From positions 1 to 32,459 of IMG/VR virus record IMGVR_UViG_3300042923_000049: 32,459 bases of DNA. One strand, given 5' to 3'. This stretch comes from a virus. Position numbers and translations under genes: made by a program. Of the stretch, positions 1 through 7,186 are shown piece by piece. Each line of letters starts with the position of its first letter. Positions within the stretch are counted from its first letter, which is position 1. The notes below the pieces were generated by a model. The model was not told the DNA's origin, searched no databases, and saw only the letters and a program-made list of their open reading frames with translations.

Positions 1-76
1 GCGGGGTCTGGGTCTGGCCGGCTGCATCCCACGGGGACACGGAGCCCCAAGGGTCCGTCGGGTCAAAGTCGTTCAT
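1..76 (-). CDS. Start of an unknown protein, cut by the window edge
   Basis: Only the first 25 codons are in the window (MNDFDPTDPWGSV...), with no stop before the edge. The ATG has a good ribosome site (AGGAGG) eight bases upstream and lies about 20 bases below a promoter carrying the 16-base repeat. It is therefore the first gene of a new leftward transcription unit after the reductase. The visible part is acidic and rich in Asp, Pro and Trp. No function can be given. Confidence 0.6.
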   Translation of the reverse strand, partial: MNDFDPTDPWGSVSPWDAAGQTQTP

Positions 77-95
77 GGGCTTTCCTCCTACTTTC

Positions 96-127
96 AGTAT
101 GGCAAGAGACTGCATCTCTTATCAACC
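96..127 (-). promoter_or_regulatory. Leftward promoter overlapping a perfect 16-base repeat
   Basis: On the minus strand the repeat GGTTGATAAGAGATGC (127 down to 112) contains a -35 box TTGATA (125-120). An 18-base spacer follows, then a -10 box CATACT (101-96). A ribosome site and ATG lie just downstream. The overlap of repeat and -35 box would let a repressor bound to the repeat block RNA polymerase. Confidence 0.65.
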
Positions 128-146
128 ATGAAGCGTGTTACCTGGG

Positions 147-2930
147 TCACACAGGGCATGCGCCAGAGGCGCACTCCTCATCGAAGCCGGTGTCGGTCAC
201 TTCAATTCCGACCTCTTCAGCTCGGGCCTTGTACTCCTCGAACGACACGCGCTCGTAGGGAGACTGAGGCATGGACATCTCCGGGAACACAGTCACTCCC
301 TTGAGATCAGGCAGGTACTCAGCCAGCAGCCCAGCAAGCTCTTCCGCGGAGTACTCCCCCGCCGGCACGTTGGCCGTGTAGCTCACGGCCTGGTCAGCCC
401 AGTACTCCTGATAGAGCCTCTGGACGTTCAGCATGTCCTTGATGGTCAGATCTCCAGCGTGCTGGAAGTACTCCGAGTACTCCAGCTCGTCAAAAAGACT
501 GTCCTTCGTTGGGATCTCTACCACAGACGTGTTGGCAGCGTACTGGCAGGGCTCCACTCGGTAGCCCTTGCGCCGGTACTCCTCGACCTGAGCAACCTCG
601 TTCGGGTCGACGTTGGAGAACCTGATGCGCCGGATGAAGTACGAGGCGAACGGAGCATGGGTTGCCTCGCCCGAGACGCCGGCCAACTTTGATGTGGTGC
701 CCGTCGGGGCAATCACCCTCTTCTTGATCGGTGTGGGAATCCTCAGGATATTCGAGTACTCGGCTGCTGCCTCGTCCACCACGTTGGCAAGCAGTTCCAA
801 ATCAGGGCCAACAAACCTGTGGTGGCTACCAGCCTCCTTGTACGTGATCCCCTGGTGATACAGGAAGTCAGCAAAGCCGAGGTGACCAACACCGATACGG
901 CGGTAACGGGCAATAGCCTCAGCCGACTTGGGGTCAGCCACGTCAGCAAACGTGGCTCGGATCAGATACCGGGTAATGAGCCTGTGAGCCTTCTCCAGGC
1001 CCCGGAAGTCCACATCACCAAAGGAGTTCACGAACGCAGCAAGGTTGACCGAGCCCAGGTTACAAGGCTCCCAGGGAGTCAGAGTTGCCTCACCACAGTT
1101 GTGGGCAACCACGTAGTCGGCAATGACGTTGTGAGTCTCCTCAACCGTGATGTCGTAGACATCCGATACAGGTCCCGGCTCCACGTTGACAACCCTAGCT
1201 CCGTTGGTCCAGTCAGAGTTGAGTTCGGCAGGGAGCGGAACTATCGTCTTCGCCCCGTGCTTACCCGAGGGAACGAACTTCCCTGAGTACTCATCTCGTA
1301 CCTGATGACTGTTCTCATGCTGCGTCGAGGTCAGCCGGCCGTGCTCGGAGTGCGTCAGCACCTCCATATTGCTGACGTCGTTGTGGTAGGTGTTCCGGTC
1401 AATGTGGTTGATGTCGTATCCAGCCGGAATCGGACCGTTCACCCCCTCCCAGATCACTCGGTGCTCCATCCGATATTCGGTCTGATCCTGAGAAGAGAGT
1501 CGGACACCCGCATACGCGGAGCCACGACGAGAACGGCAGAGGGCTTCCAGCCGATCCCCCTTCTTCAGATCCCGCGCCTCAATCCACTTACCGTTGACCA
1601 GCATCACTCGATGGACCGGAGTCACGACCAGAGAGCGACCGTTGTTCATCCGAATACGAACCGTCTCAGCGTCTCGCTTCGTAACGAAGGCTGCGGATGC
1701 CTGTCGAACCGTCAGCTTCCCGTCCAGGCCCCGAGTCAGAACCTTGGTCGGCTCCGTGATGTCAGCGATCCGCTTACGCCCGTGGATCGTCTCAATCATC
1801 GTGTCCGGATGGAAACAAGGGTTCGTGACGTATGTTCCATCCACCTCCCCTACCGCGGTCAGAGCCGAGTTCCAAACGCCGGGCTCCCCGTTGTGGAGCA
1901 TGCCTTCAGCGATTGCCTTGAGAACCTCGTCTGCGTAGACGCTGTACTCGTAAGCCTCTTCTCCCATCCTCTGTGCATCCTGAAGATACTTGAAGAACTC
2001 CTGGTCCACCTCAACACTGATGTTGGTGGTCCAGTGCCCTCCCTCCTTCTTGATGTCGATGAACTCGAAGACGAGTGGATCATCCCATCGCATGATGGAC
2101 ATGCGAGCGGAGCGGCGGACACCACCAGCAACGATGGCCTTGGCAATGGCATGGTCAATCCTCATGGCGTCAATGCCATTGAGCCCATCAAACACGTCCA
2201 GAACATCCCCACGACGGAAGACTCCGGACAGGATCTCTCCGACCTCCCACATCATCTCTGCAAAGGGCTCAGGGCCCGAAGCAGTGCCCCCAAAGGTCCT
2301 CAGCGGAGAGCCCTTGCACCGAACACGGCTCACGTCGTAGACCCGCTGCTGATGCCGGGTCTTCGGGTCATGAGCAGTACGGATCAGATCCCCGAGGGCT
2401 TCAGCCCAGCCCTCTCGACTGTCCTCCACGGCGTAGGCGCCGGCCCAATCATGGCTGTACTCAGTCGAGATGAGACCAGCCTCAACCATGTCCAGGTAAT
2501 CCGGGTGCTCCGGATCACAGACGATGTGGACCTGGACAGGAACCTGCACCGCGGGGAAGTCTTCGAGGTATCGAGCCGAGTAGTTCGAGCCCACCCCACC
2601 CCCCTCCGCCAGGCGGAGGAGAGTGAAGGTGAAGTGCTCTTCCGGCTTCGCCGGGTCCCAGCCGGCCGCCCAACAGTTGTTGAGGGCAAAGTCGTTGACA
2701 CCACTGGACTTCAGATGCCGACCAGCCGGCAGCACCTTGAAGGACTCAATGAGATCGATCAGGGCCTCTCGCTCACCCTCTTCGATGTACCGCGGTTCGA
2801 CAAGCTTCAGGTTGCCATCGACAACACGACGAACCGTCTCGGGCCACTCTTCCTGCTGGCCATTGGGCTTGGTCCGGGAGTAGGTTCGGTAATAGACCTG
2901 CTTCGCAGTCTCAGTCTTGAACTCAGTCAT
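147..2930 (-). CDS. nrdJ: Adenosylcobalamin-dependent (class II) ribonucleotide reductase with intein
   Basis: Makes deoxyribonucleotides for phage DNA synthesis using a B12-derived radical. The 927-residue precursor contains a 240-residue intein (residues 372-611), leaving an extein of about 687 residues. After splicing the active-site motif reads N370-P371-C612-G-E614. C623, 11 residues after C612, and C86 in NNCWA match the redox pair of the Lactobacillus monomeric enzyme, in which the radical Cys is followed 11 residues later by a redox Cys. The C-terminal C920xxxxC925 matches the re-reducing thiol pair. No small-subunit gene is in the window, as expected for class II. The ATG overlaps the upstream stop (ATGA), so it is last in the leftward run that began upstream. 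The assignment to class II rather than class I rests on the Cys spacing and the monomeric-type C-terminus; it is likely but not proven. Confidence 0.88.
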   Translation of the reverse strand: MTEFKTETAKQVYYRTYSRTKPNGQQEEWPETVRRVVDGNLKLVEPRYIEEGEREALIDLIESFKVLPAGRHLKSSGVNDFALNNCWAAGWDPAKPEEHFTFTLLRLAEGGGVGSNYSARYLEDFPAVQVPVQVHIVCDPEHPDYLDMVEAGLISTEYSHDWAGAYAVEDSREGWAEALGDLIRTAHDPKTRHQQRVYDVSRVRCKGSPLRTFGGTASGPEPFAEMMWEVGEILSGVFRRGDVLDVFDGLNGIDAMRIDHAIAKAIVAGGVRRSARMSIMRWDDPLVFEFIDIKKEGGHWTTNISVEVDQEFFKYLQDAQRMGEEAYEYSVYADEVLKAIAEGMLHNGEPGVWNSALTAVGEVDGTYVTNPCFHPDTMIETIHGRKRIADITEPTKVLTRGLDGKLTVRQASAAFVTKRDAETVRIRMNNGRSLVVTPVHRVMLVNGKWIEARDLKKGDRLEALCRSRRGSAYAGVRLSSQDQTEYRMEHRVIWEGVNGPIPAGYDINHIDRNTYHNDVSNMEVLTHSEHGRLTSTQHENSHQVRDEYSGKFVPSGKHGAKTIVPLPAELNSDWTNGARVVNVEPGPVSDVYDITVEETHNVIADYVVAHNCGEATLTPWEPCNLGSVNLAAFVNSFGDVDFRGLEKAHRLITRYLIRATFADVADPKSAEAIARYRRIGVGHLGFADFLYHQGITYKEAGSHHRFVGPDLELLANVVDEAAAEYSNILRIPTPIKKRVIAPTGTTSKLAGVSGEATHAPFASYFIRRIRFSNVDPNEVAQVEEYRRKGYRVEPCQYAANTSVVEIPTKDSLFDELEYSEYFQHAGDLTIKDMLNVQRLYQEYWADQAVSYTANVPAGEYSAEELAGLLAEYLPDLKGVTVFPEMSMPQSPYERVSFEEYKARAEEVGIEVTDTGFDEECASGACPV
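1098..1817 (-). other. Intein with HNH homing endonuclease, inside the reductase active site
   Basis: Starts at Cys372 (CFHPDTMIE, block A with nucleophile Cys1), has block B with TPVH at residues 437-440, and ends with block F/G (VYDITVEETHNVIADYVVAHN, ending His610-Asn611) before extein Cys612. These are all the residues needed for protein splicing. Between the splicing blocks, residues about 487-535 form an HNH-type nuclease core (EHRVIWEG ... INHIDRNTYHN ... NMEVLTHSEH) rather than the more common LAGLIDADG. The insertion directly precedes the catalytic Cys, so the enzyme cannot work until splicing occurs. Confidence 0.92.
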
Positions 2931-3151
2931 TCAGTCTCCTTGTTGGTTGGCTGTCGGCTCTCCAGCTCATCCCGAGCAACAAAGAGCATGTGAATCAGCG
3001 TGTTGAGGTCATCAAGCTCCAGGTCGTTATCAGAGTCCGGGCAGGTATCACTACCGAACCAAACATTGACCACATCAGAGTCACCACCAAAGGTGACCCG
3101 AGCAAAGTAGCTGCTCCCAAAGAGCAGATGGGAAAGTCTCGTTTCCATCAT
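2927..3151 (-). CDS. Unknown 74-residue protein
   Basis: Small acidic protein (MMETRLSHLLFGSSYF...) with a mixed beta-type N-terminal half and an Asp/Glu-rich stretch near residues 37-48. It overlaps its upstream neighbour and the reductase start by four bases each, so it is translated as part of the same run. No known family is recognised. The position, directly before a ribonucleotide reductase, does not by itself give a role. Confidence 0.65.
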   Translation of the reverse strand: MMETRLSHLLFGSSYFARVTFGGDSDVVNVWFGSDTCPDSDNDLELDDLNTLIHMLFVARDELESRQPTNKETE

Positions 3152-3705
3152 CGTCCCGTTCGAATGGATCGGTTCATGATCTGAGTCAGGCTGTCTACGG
3201 CCCTGTATGCCGCCCTACGCTCGTTCTCGTCCTTCGGAGACAGCCCGAATACGAAGACCTTGTTCACGGCCTCCTGATAGCCCGTAGAGAGCTTCTCAAG
3301 TGCCTTAGAGGCATCAGCCCGAGCAGTGACAATGTTGTCCGAGATCCGAGCCCGGACAAGGTCATCCTTCTTACCAATGACCTTGCCGATGTCCTCATCC
3401 GAGTGGACGAAAGACCGGAGGGCGATCCGGACTTCGTCCGGGGTGTATGTGTACTGATCGTCCATCAGGTCATAGTGGGCCCGCTCCTTAGCGGCATACC
3501 GCTTGCCGGCGGTCCAGCAGACCTTACGGATGAAGTCCTCATCCCGAGCATAAGGAGCGATGTTCTTCCGCTCCCGAAGCAGGTGTTCAAGAATCTCCTG
3601 CTTCACATCATCGGGTTCAACGACACTCCACTTCTCGGAGATCTCCCAGGCGACCTTGGTAGAAATCTCGATGATGGGTTCCCAGTCAAACTCAGTCTCG
3701 GTCAC
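3148..3705 (-). CDS. Sigma-like or HTH DNA-binding protein
   Basis: A 185-residue protein. The N-terminal half (about 18-95) resembles sigma region 2: PDDVKQEILEHLLRER followed by an aromatic and basic helix with KVCWTAGKRYAAKERAHYDLMDD. The C-terminal half has a helical segment (SKALEKLSTGYQEAVNKVFV) like the start of sigma region 4, where 'L..L...YQEAV' normally precedes the HTH. It could steer host RNA polymerase to phage promoters, or act as an unrelated regulator. It lies in the leftward early operon with four-base overlaps on both sides. The match is from pattern recognition only, and the region 4 HTH is not clear. Confidence 0.5.
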   Translation of the reverse strand: MTETEFDWEPIIEISTKVAWEISEKWSVVEPDDVKQEILEHLLRERKNIAPYARDEDFIRKVCWTAGKRYAAKERAHYDLMDDQYTYTPDEVRIALRSFVHSDEDIGKVIGKKDDLVRARISDNIVTARADASKALEKLSTGYQEAVNKVFVFGLSPKDENERRAAYRAVDSLTQIMNRSIRTGR

Positions 3706-3929
3706 TCGTCCTCCGTGTAAATCTCGGGCTCACCATCGACCAGCACAACTTCAAGCTCCCCGGAGTCATCCCGAGACCAAGCCTGACCCCAACCCGAGCA
3801 GTTCGCGCAGATACTTCCCGGAGCTTCGTTCCAAGCCTGCTCAATGATCTCTTCAGGATCAGTGGAATCCGTTTCTACAGTCACAGTGACCCCGAGAGTC
3901 GTGGTGAAGAGCACGGTCTTCTTAGCCAT
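3702..3929 (-). CDS. Unknown small protein with a CxxC motif
   Basis: 75 residues (MAKKTVLFTTTLGVTV...). The ATG at 3929 is chosen because it overlaps the upstream stop (TGATG) and has AAGGAGGAGG just before it; the longer open frame (ATG at 3956) would overlap the neighbour by 28 bases. The first half looks like beta strands. The second half has CANCSGWGQAW, a single CxxC that might bind metal as a dimer, and a very acidic tail (YTEDE). No family is recognised. Confidence 0.7.
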   Translation of the reverse strand: MAKKTVLFTTTLGVTVTVETDSTDPEEIIEQAWNEAPGSICANCSGWGQAWSRDDSGELEVVLVDGEPEIYTEDE

Positions 3930-4237
3930 CAGTCCTCCTCCTTCACAGGCTTCCACTCGGTCTTAGTCACCTGAACCTGTTCGACCTCTACAGCCTGAAT
4001 CTCGTCATCCCAGTTCCAGAGATCCTGATCCTGCATCTCCGTGGCACCCCGCCTGTAATAGACGCGGTACGCCTTACCGTCGTCCGGGGCCCGAAAGACG
4101 AACTCATAGACGTGAGACCAACGAGTAGTGTCAAACAGTTCACAGTGAAGCTCCTTCGCGGAGCCCTCAAAGGCTCCGCACTCATAAGGAACCCCGATCT
4201 CATCAAGCTCATCTCGGGTGAAAATGCGAGTCTCCAT
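3929..4237 (-). CDS. Unknown 102-residue protein
   Basis: METRIFTRDELDEIGVPYE..., a soluble mixed alpha/beta protein with several aromatic residues (RVYYRRG, DLWNWDDE) and a Lys/Glu-rich end. It overlaps both neighbours by one base (TGATG junctions), so translation is coupled. No domain is recognised. Such small genes are typical of the leftward early region of actinobacteriophages and are often involved in host take-over, but nothing here shows this directly. Confidence 0.7.
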   Translation of the reverse strand: METRIFTRDELDEIGVPYECGAFEGSAKELHCELFDTTRWSHVYEFVFRAPDDGKAYRVYYRRGATEMQDQDLWNWDDEIQAVEVEQVQVTKTEWKPVKEED

Positions 4238-4425
4238 CAGTCATCAACCCCCAAGTAGTTCAGTCCGTTGAAGTAGTCCCGGAGCTTCACAGTGAAGTCC
4301 CACTCAGCAACCCGCTCATCGAGACGCTTCACGAAATCGACAAGGACATCCCGATCAAGCTCCTCCATGTTGTGGACCAATCCATCCAGGTCCACCTTCA
4401 GCTCAAGCCAAACGGACTCGTTCAT
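4237..4425 (-). CDS. Unknown 62-residue helical protein
   Basis: MNESVWLELKVDLDGLVHN..., strongly acidic in the first half and predicted mostly helical. GAGGGAG lies seven bases before the ATG, inside the end of the preceding Cys-rich gene, whose stop (TAG) directly abuts this ATG. The last base of the stop is shared with the next gene. No family is recognised. Confidence 0.65.
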   Translation of the reverse strand: MNESVWLELKVDLDGLVHNMEELDRDVLVDFVKRLDERVAEWDFTVKLRDYFNGLNYLGVDD

Positions 4426-4536
4426 CTACTTCACTCCCTCATCTTCGGTGTGATCAACAGGACAAGGAATGCTGTCGCAGTCACACAGTTCTGATTCACA
4501 TGCGGTCTCTCCACATGTACATCGCTCCTGAGTCAC
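4426..4536 (-). CDS. Cysteine-rich 36-residue microprotein
   Basis: A short frame starting with GTG at 4536: VTQERCTCGETACESEL... The GTG overlaps the stop of the exonuclease gene by four bases (GTGA) and has GAGGAG six bases upstream. The TAG stop abuts the ATG of the next gene, so the frame fills the gap between two real genes exactly. Six cysteines at residues 6, 8, 13, 18, 20 and 25 give CxC-x4-C-x4-CxC-x4-C, followed by a His at residue 28, which suggests a metal-binding knuckle. It is strongly acidic. Function unknown; possibly a zinc-dependent protein that binds a host factor. Confidence 0.6.
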   Translation of the reverse strand: MTQERCTCGETACESELCDCDSIPCPVDHTEDEGVK

Positions 4537-5273
4537 TTCACTCCTCGAATCTCGATGCCATCGAGCCGCTTTCCCCCGCGGCTCCACTTGCCACATGACT
4601 TGCAACTGAACCTCTGATAGGCAGACACCGCGGTATATGCCTTACCTTCCTTCTTCAGGTCAGTTGACCCGCAGTTCGGGCAGGTGTCCTCATCGCCTTC
4701 CTGGTAAAGGCCATAGGAAGGGTGAGAAGGAATCCAGGGAAGCAACTTGTCGTAGAGCTGCTCAGTGATCACAACGTCCTGGACGTTGTACTCCTTCATC
4801 TGCTCCCAAGCCTGGTAGTCACCAGCCATGCACTTGACCCAGAGCTGATGACCGCCGTTCTGGACCTTGTGGTCCAGGCCCAACCTCTTGGTGACGTAGT
4901 CGAGCTTGTTGCTCGGGAATCGGAACTGCTTCTTGACGACCTTCAGGAGGTCGATCTGAGCGTAAGGAGAAGGCGGGGTCAGGCCGGCTTCAACGAACTC
5001 CCGGTTCAGATGCGGGATGTCAAACCGCTGTCCGTTGAAGTGGATAACGGCATCAGCCTCCTCCAAGAACTGATGAGCAAGGCGAACCATCTCACTCTTG
5101 CCAACATGGAAAGAGCTGAAGAAGTCCACTTCTTCTGAGTCGTACCACTTGGCCGCGAAACAGATGACCTCTCCGCTCTCAAGGAGCTGAGAGATCCCTA
5201 CGTTCTGCTGCCAAAGGCCCCACACATGAGCCAAGTTGGGACTGGTTTCGATGTCCAACGTCAGTAGCTTCAA
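4533..5273 (-). CDS. DnaQ-like 3'-5' exonuclease with C-terminal zinc ribbon
   Basis: 246 residues. The exonuclease motifs of the DEDD superfamily are in order: Exo I D7-I-E9-T, Exo II with HFNGQRFD85IPHLN, and Exo III with Y162NVQD166. The tyrosine four residues before the last Asp points to the DEDDy type found in proofreading domains. Residues 198-227 form a zinc ribbon (CPNC ... CKSC) that could bind DNA or a partner. It could serve as a separate proofreading subunit or a repair/recycling nuclease; no polymerase gene is in the window. Four-base overlap with the gene upstream; the stop overlaps the Cys-rich microprotein start. Confidence 0.85.
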   Translation of the reverse strand: MKLLTLDIETSPNLAHVWGLWQQNVGISQLLESGEVICFAAKWYDSEEVDFFSSFHVGKSEMVRLAHQFLEEADAVIHFNGQRFDIPHLNREFVEAGLTPPSPYAQIDLLKVVKKQFRFPSNKLDYVTKRLGLDHKVQNGGHQLWVKCMAGDYQAWEQMKEYNVQDVVITEQLYDKLLPWIPSHPSYGLYQEGDEDTCPNCGSTDLKKEGKAYTAVSAYQRFSCKSCGKWSRGGKRLDGIEIRGVK

Positions 5274-5506
5274 GAGACGTCCTCCGTGTCAATGAGATCG
5301 AATGTCATACGAAGGATCTGGTTGGGGGGAATGAAGACGTAGCGCTTCTCTTCCATCACCAGGAAGAAGCCGTCCTTGGTGATCTCCTCAGTAGCTCCCA
5401 AGACATCGCCCGCGAAGTCATCTCCGTCAAACTCCGTGCGCACTGTGTGAGTGCGCTTGAGCCCATCGAGGTCCAGGTAGTCAATGGCGACCTCTGCTTC
5501 AGTCAC
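5270..5506 (-). CDS. Unknown 78-residue protein
   Basis: MTEAEVAIDYLDLDGLKRTH..., predicted beta-rich and acidic, with a Phe/Tyr-containing core (GFFLVMEEKRYVFIPPNQILRM). It overlaps the methyltransferase C-terminal gene and the exonuclease gene by four bases each (ATGA). No family is recognised. Confidence 0.7.
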   Translation of the reverse strand: MTEAEVAIDYLDLDGLKRTHTVRTEFDGDDFAGDVLGATEEITKDGFFLVMEEKRYVFIPPNQILRMTFDLIDTEDVS

Positions 5507-6357
5507 TGCTGTGCCTCCTTCATAAAGGCCACCTGTTCAAGGAGGTGGCTGAATGCGGCGTACGCCTGCTGAGGCACAACGCCATTACCTATCTTGTGAA
5601 GTTGTTCCGCCCGCGGGTCCTTCTTCGGAGGGACCAGTTCGGGTACCTCAGTCACCCAGCCATCCGGAAGTCCCATCAACCACTCAGCGAACCGAGCTGT
5701 GAGCCGACGTCCCCCGCGGGGCCCCACCTCAGTGGGGATTGGGGCCTGGCGGCCGGTGAGGGCTTCCTGTCGCCGGATGGCGGGTTCGTACTCAGCCCAG
5801 TCCTGGACCAGGCCGTCATCTTCGGGGAGTTCGTTGACTGCGGTACGAAGGTTCATCCCGCCCTTGCGCCCGGGACTTGTGCCTGCACCACCCTTGCCGT
5901 CAGAAGCCGTGGGTGTGGGGAAGAGAAGCACAACCTCACTCAAAGGCCGGCTGTTCTTCCCATGCAGATTCGAGGCACCTGACTTCCAGTCACGCGCCGT
6001 AGGAGTAGGGAGAAGATGCACGACAGCACTAGGCAACGCGTCATACTCCCCCTTTGAGTTCCGCATGTTCGGCCCCCCATGAGGGCCATCAGACGCCTTC
6101 GGCGTCGGCAGGTACTGCGATTCCAAACCAGCGGTTACGTTGATGTGCAAATCCGGCATCGGAAGCTCGTAGAGTTGTCCAGAGCAGGTCATACCCGACT
6201 TCGGCCAGGTCTTCGGCGACAGTGGAGAGTCCTCGTCCGCGGATTGCTGCCACGTTTTCCAGGAAGACGAGTCGGGGTCGAAGTATCCCAACTGCATCAA
6301 CGACGTTCTTCCAGATTCCTGAGCGCTCACCCTCAATACCCTTTCGCTTGCCAGCAT
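5503..6357 (-). CDS. C-terminal part of a cytosine-5 DNA methyltransferase (second frame)
   Basis: 284 residues in the +1 frame relative to the upstream methyltransferase gene, which it overlaps by 269 bases. Three LPTP/FPTP-x-A-x-D repeats (83, 116, 147) are typical of the variable target-recognition part of phage cytosine methylases. RLTARFAEWLMGLPDGW (218-234) and GNGVVP (257-262) match motifs IX and X, which the upstream frame lacks. The N-terminal 80 residues (YFDPDSSSWKTW, TWPKSGM, LYELP) look like a conserved sequence in their own right although the DNA also encodes motifs VI-VIII. The ATG at 6357 has AGGA eight bases upstream; an in-frame GTG at codon 10 is another option. It may work as a separate subunit or be joined to the first part by frameshifting. 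Confidence 0.75.
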   Translation of the reverse strand: MLASERVLRVSAQESGRTSLMQLGYFDPDSSSWKTWQQSADEDSPLSPKTWPKSGMTCSGQLYELPMPDLHINVTAGLESQYLPTPKASDGPHGGPNMRNSKGEYDALPSAVVHLLPTPTARDWKSGASNLHGKNSRPLSEVVLLFPTPTASDGKGGAGTSPGRKGGMNLRTAVNELPEDDGLVQDWAEYEPAIRRQEALTGRQAPIPTEVGPRGGRRLTARFAEWLMGLPDGWVTEVPELVPPKKDPRAEQLHKIGNGVVPQQAYAAFSHLLEQVAFMKEAQQ

Positions 6358-6589
6358 TTGAGATGTCCTGGCAGGGGAACCCCGCCGTGATGATGTCGAC
6401 TAGGCCCTGAAGTTGGGCCCAGTCGTAGGCAGTGATGTCCCCGATGTTGGGGACATTGGGGAATCGGTAGGCCAGAATCTTGGACGCTGCCTCATCGACT
6501 TCAGCGACGTAAGCCACCTTGTCCCCTGTCAGCTCTTCAACCGCCAGGCCCAAGCCGCCGTAGCCGGCGCACAGCTCAAGAATCGGCAT
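6089..6589 (-). CDS. N-terminal catalytic part of a cytosine-5 DNA methyltransferase
   Basis: 166 residues carrying motif I (ELCAGYGGLG, S-adenosylmethionine binding), motif IV with the catalytic P72-C73 (GFPCQDIS), motif VI E111-N-V and motif VIII QRNR (150-153). It stops after PADAEGV, before the target-recognition region and motifs IX-X, which lie in the next frame. AAGGAG lies seven bases before the ATG, and the start overlaps the DUF3310 gene by 14 bases. Full-length relatives are usually 300-400 residues, so alone it is incomplete. It probably methylates phage DNA to evade host restriction. Confidence 0.85.
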   Translation of the reverse strand: MPILELCAGYGGLGLAVEELTGDKVAYVAEVDEAASKILAYRFPNVPNIGDITAYDWAQLQGLVDIITAGFPCQDISNAGKRKGIEGERSGIWKNVVDAVGILRPRLVFLENVAAIRGRGLSTVAEDLAEVGYDLLWTTLRASDAGFAHQRNRWFGIAVPADAEGV

Positions 6590-7019
6590 TCCCAGACTCC
6601 TTTTCGAGCTGCTGAATCTCGTAGTCGAGATACCAACGGGCCTTCTTGAGGTCTTCGAGCTTTCGTCCCTTGTGATCCGCCCTCATCAGGTACTTCAGGG
6701 CGTTGCCACGGACGAAGGGGAACGCCGCAGTAACGTCAATCACTTCGATGCCGTTGGGGAGCCAGGTGTAATGACTCGGATGAGCCACCGCATCAGGTCG
6801 CTTGTCAACCTTAACGACAGAAGAAGGCAGCCCGTCATAGACGTACTCAAACTCCAGCTCGGCTTCTCGGCAAAGGCCGAGAGCAAGAGACCCTCCATCG
6901 AACTTGACCTCAATAGGCCATTCCGGATGAGCATCCACCCTGGTTACCTCGCCTCGCCTATCGACCTCTTCCAAGTTGTCTACAACCACTACACGGTCAC
7001 CAACGCTGAACTTGCTCAT
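6576..7019 (-). CDS. DUF3310 protein with N-terminal KOW/SH3-like domain
   Basis: 147 residues in two parts. Residues 1-60 (SKFSVGDRVVVVDN ... GEVTRVD) look like a KOW/SH3-type beta barrel. Residues about 80-140 match DUF3310: HPSHYTWLPNGIEVIDV ... NALKYLMRADHKGR ... DLKKARWYLDYEI. Family members include the T7 gp1.7-type phage nucleotide kinase, so a role in dNMP metabolism is possible but not shown. The ATG overlaps the stop of the small KOW-like gene upstream (ATGA). Confidence 0.8.
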   Translation of the reverse strand: MSKFSVGDRVVVVDNLEEVDRRGEVTRVDAHPEWPIEVKFDGGSLALGLCREAELEFEYVYDGLPSSVVKVDKRPDAVAHPSHYTWLPNGIEVIDVTAAFPFVRGNALKYLMRADHKGRKLEDLKKARWYLDYEIQQLEKESGNADS

Positions 7020-7186
7020 GCGTCCACCTTCCGGAGTTCAGAGAAGTCGAACCAGAGCGGAACACTTTCATCGTCCAGGAGGACACGAGCATCCGAGTAC
7101 TCGGCAAGAACCTCCACCACTTCCCCGAACGCGCCATTGAAGTGATCAGCCGTTACCGCTTCAACGCGGTCACCAATCTGGTACAT
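7016..7186 (-). CDS. 56-residue KOW/SH3-like protein
   Basis: A short gene: MYQIGDRVEAVTADHF... ending in LRKVDA. Its start overlaps the primase stop (TGATG) and its stop overlaps the DUF3310 start (ATGA), so it exactly fills the space between two real genes. The sequence (IGDRVEAV ... GEVVEV ... VPLWFDFSELRKV) is like the N-terminal domain of its downstream neighbour (VGDRVVVV ... GEVTRV ... EAELEFE), suggesting a duplicated domain. Function unknown. Confidence 0.75.
   Translation of the reverse strand: MYQIGDRVEAVTADHFNGAFGEVVEVLAEYSDARVLLDDESVPLWFDFSELRKVDA

Noticed and set aside
1305-2993. 562-residue open frame on the plus strand opposite the reductase
   Set aside because: It lies fully antisense to a well-supported gene, has no ribosome site and no recognisable motifs. 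Long antisense frames are common in GC-rich DNA.
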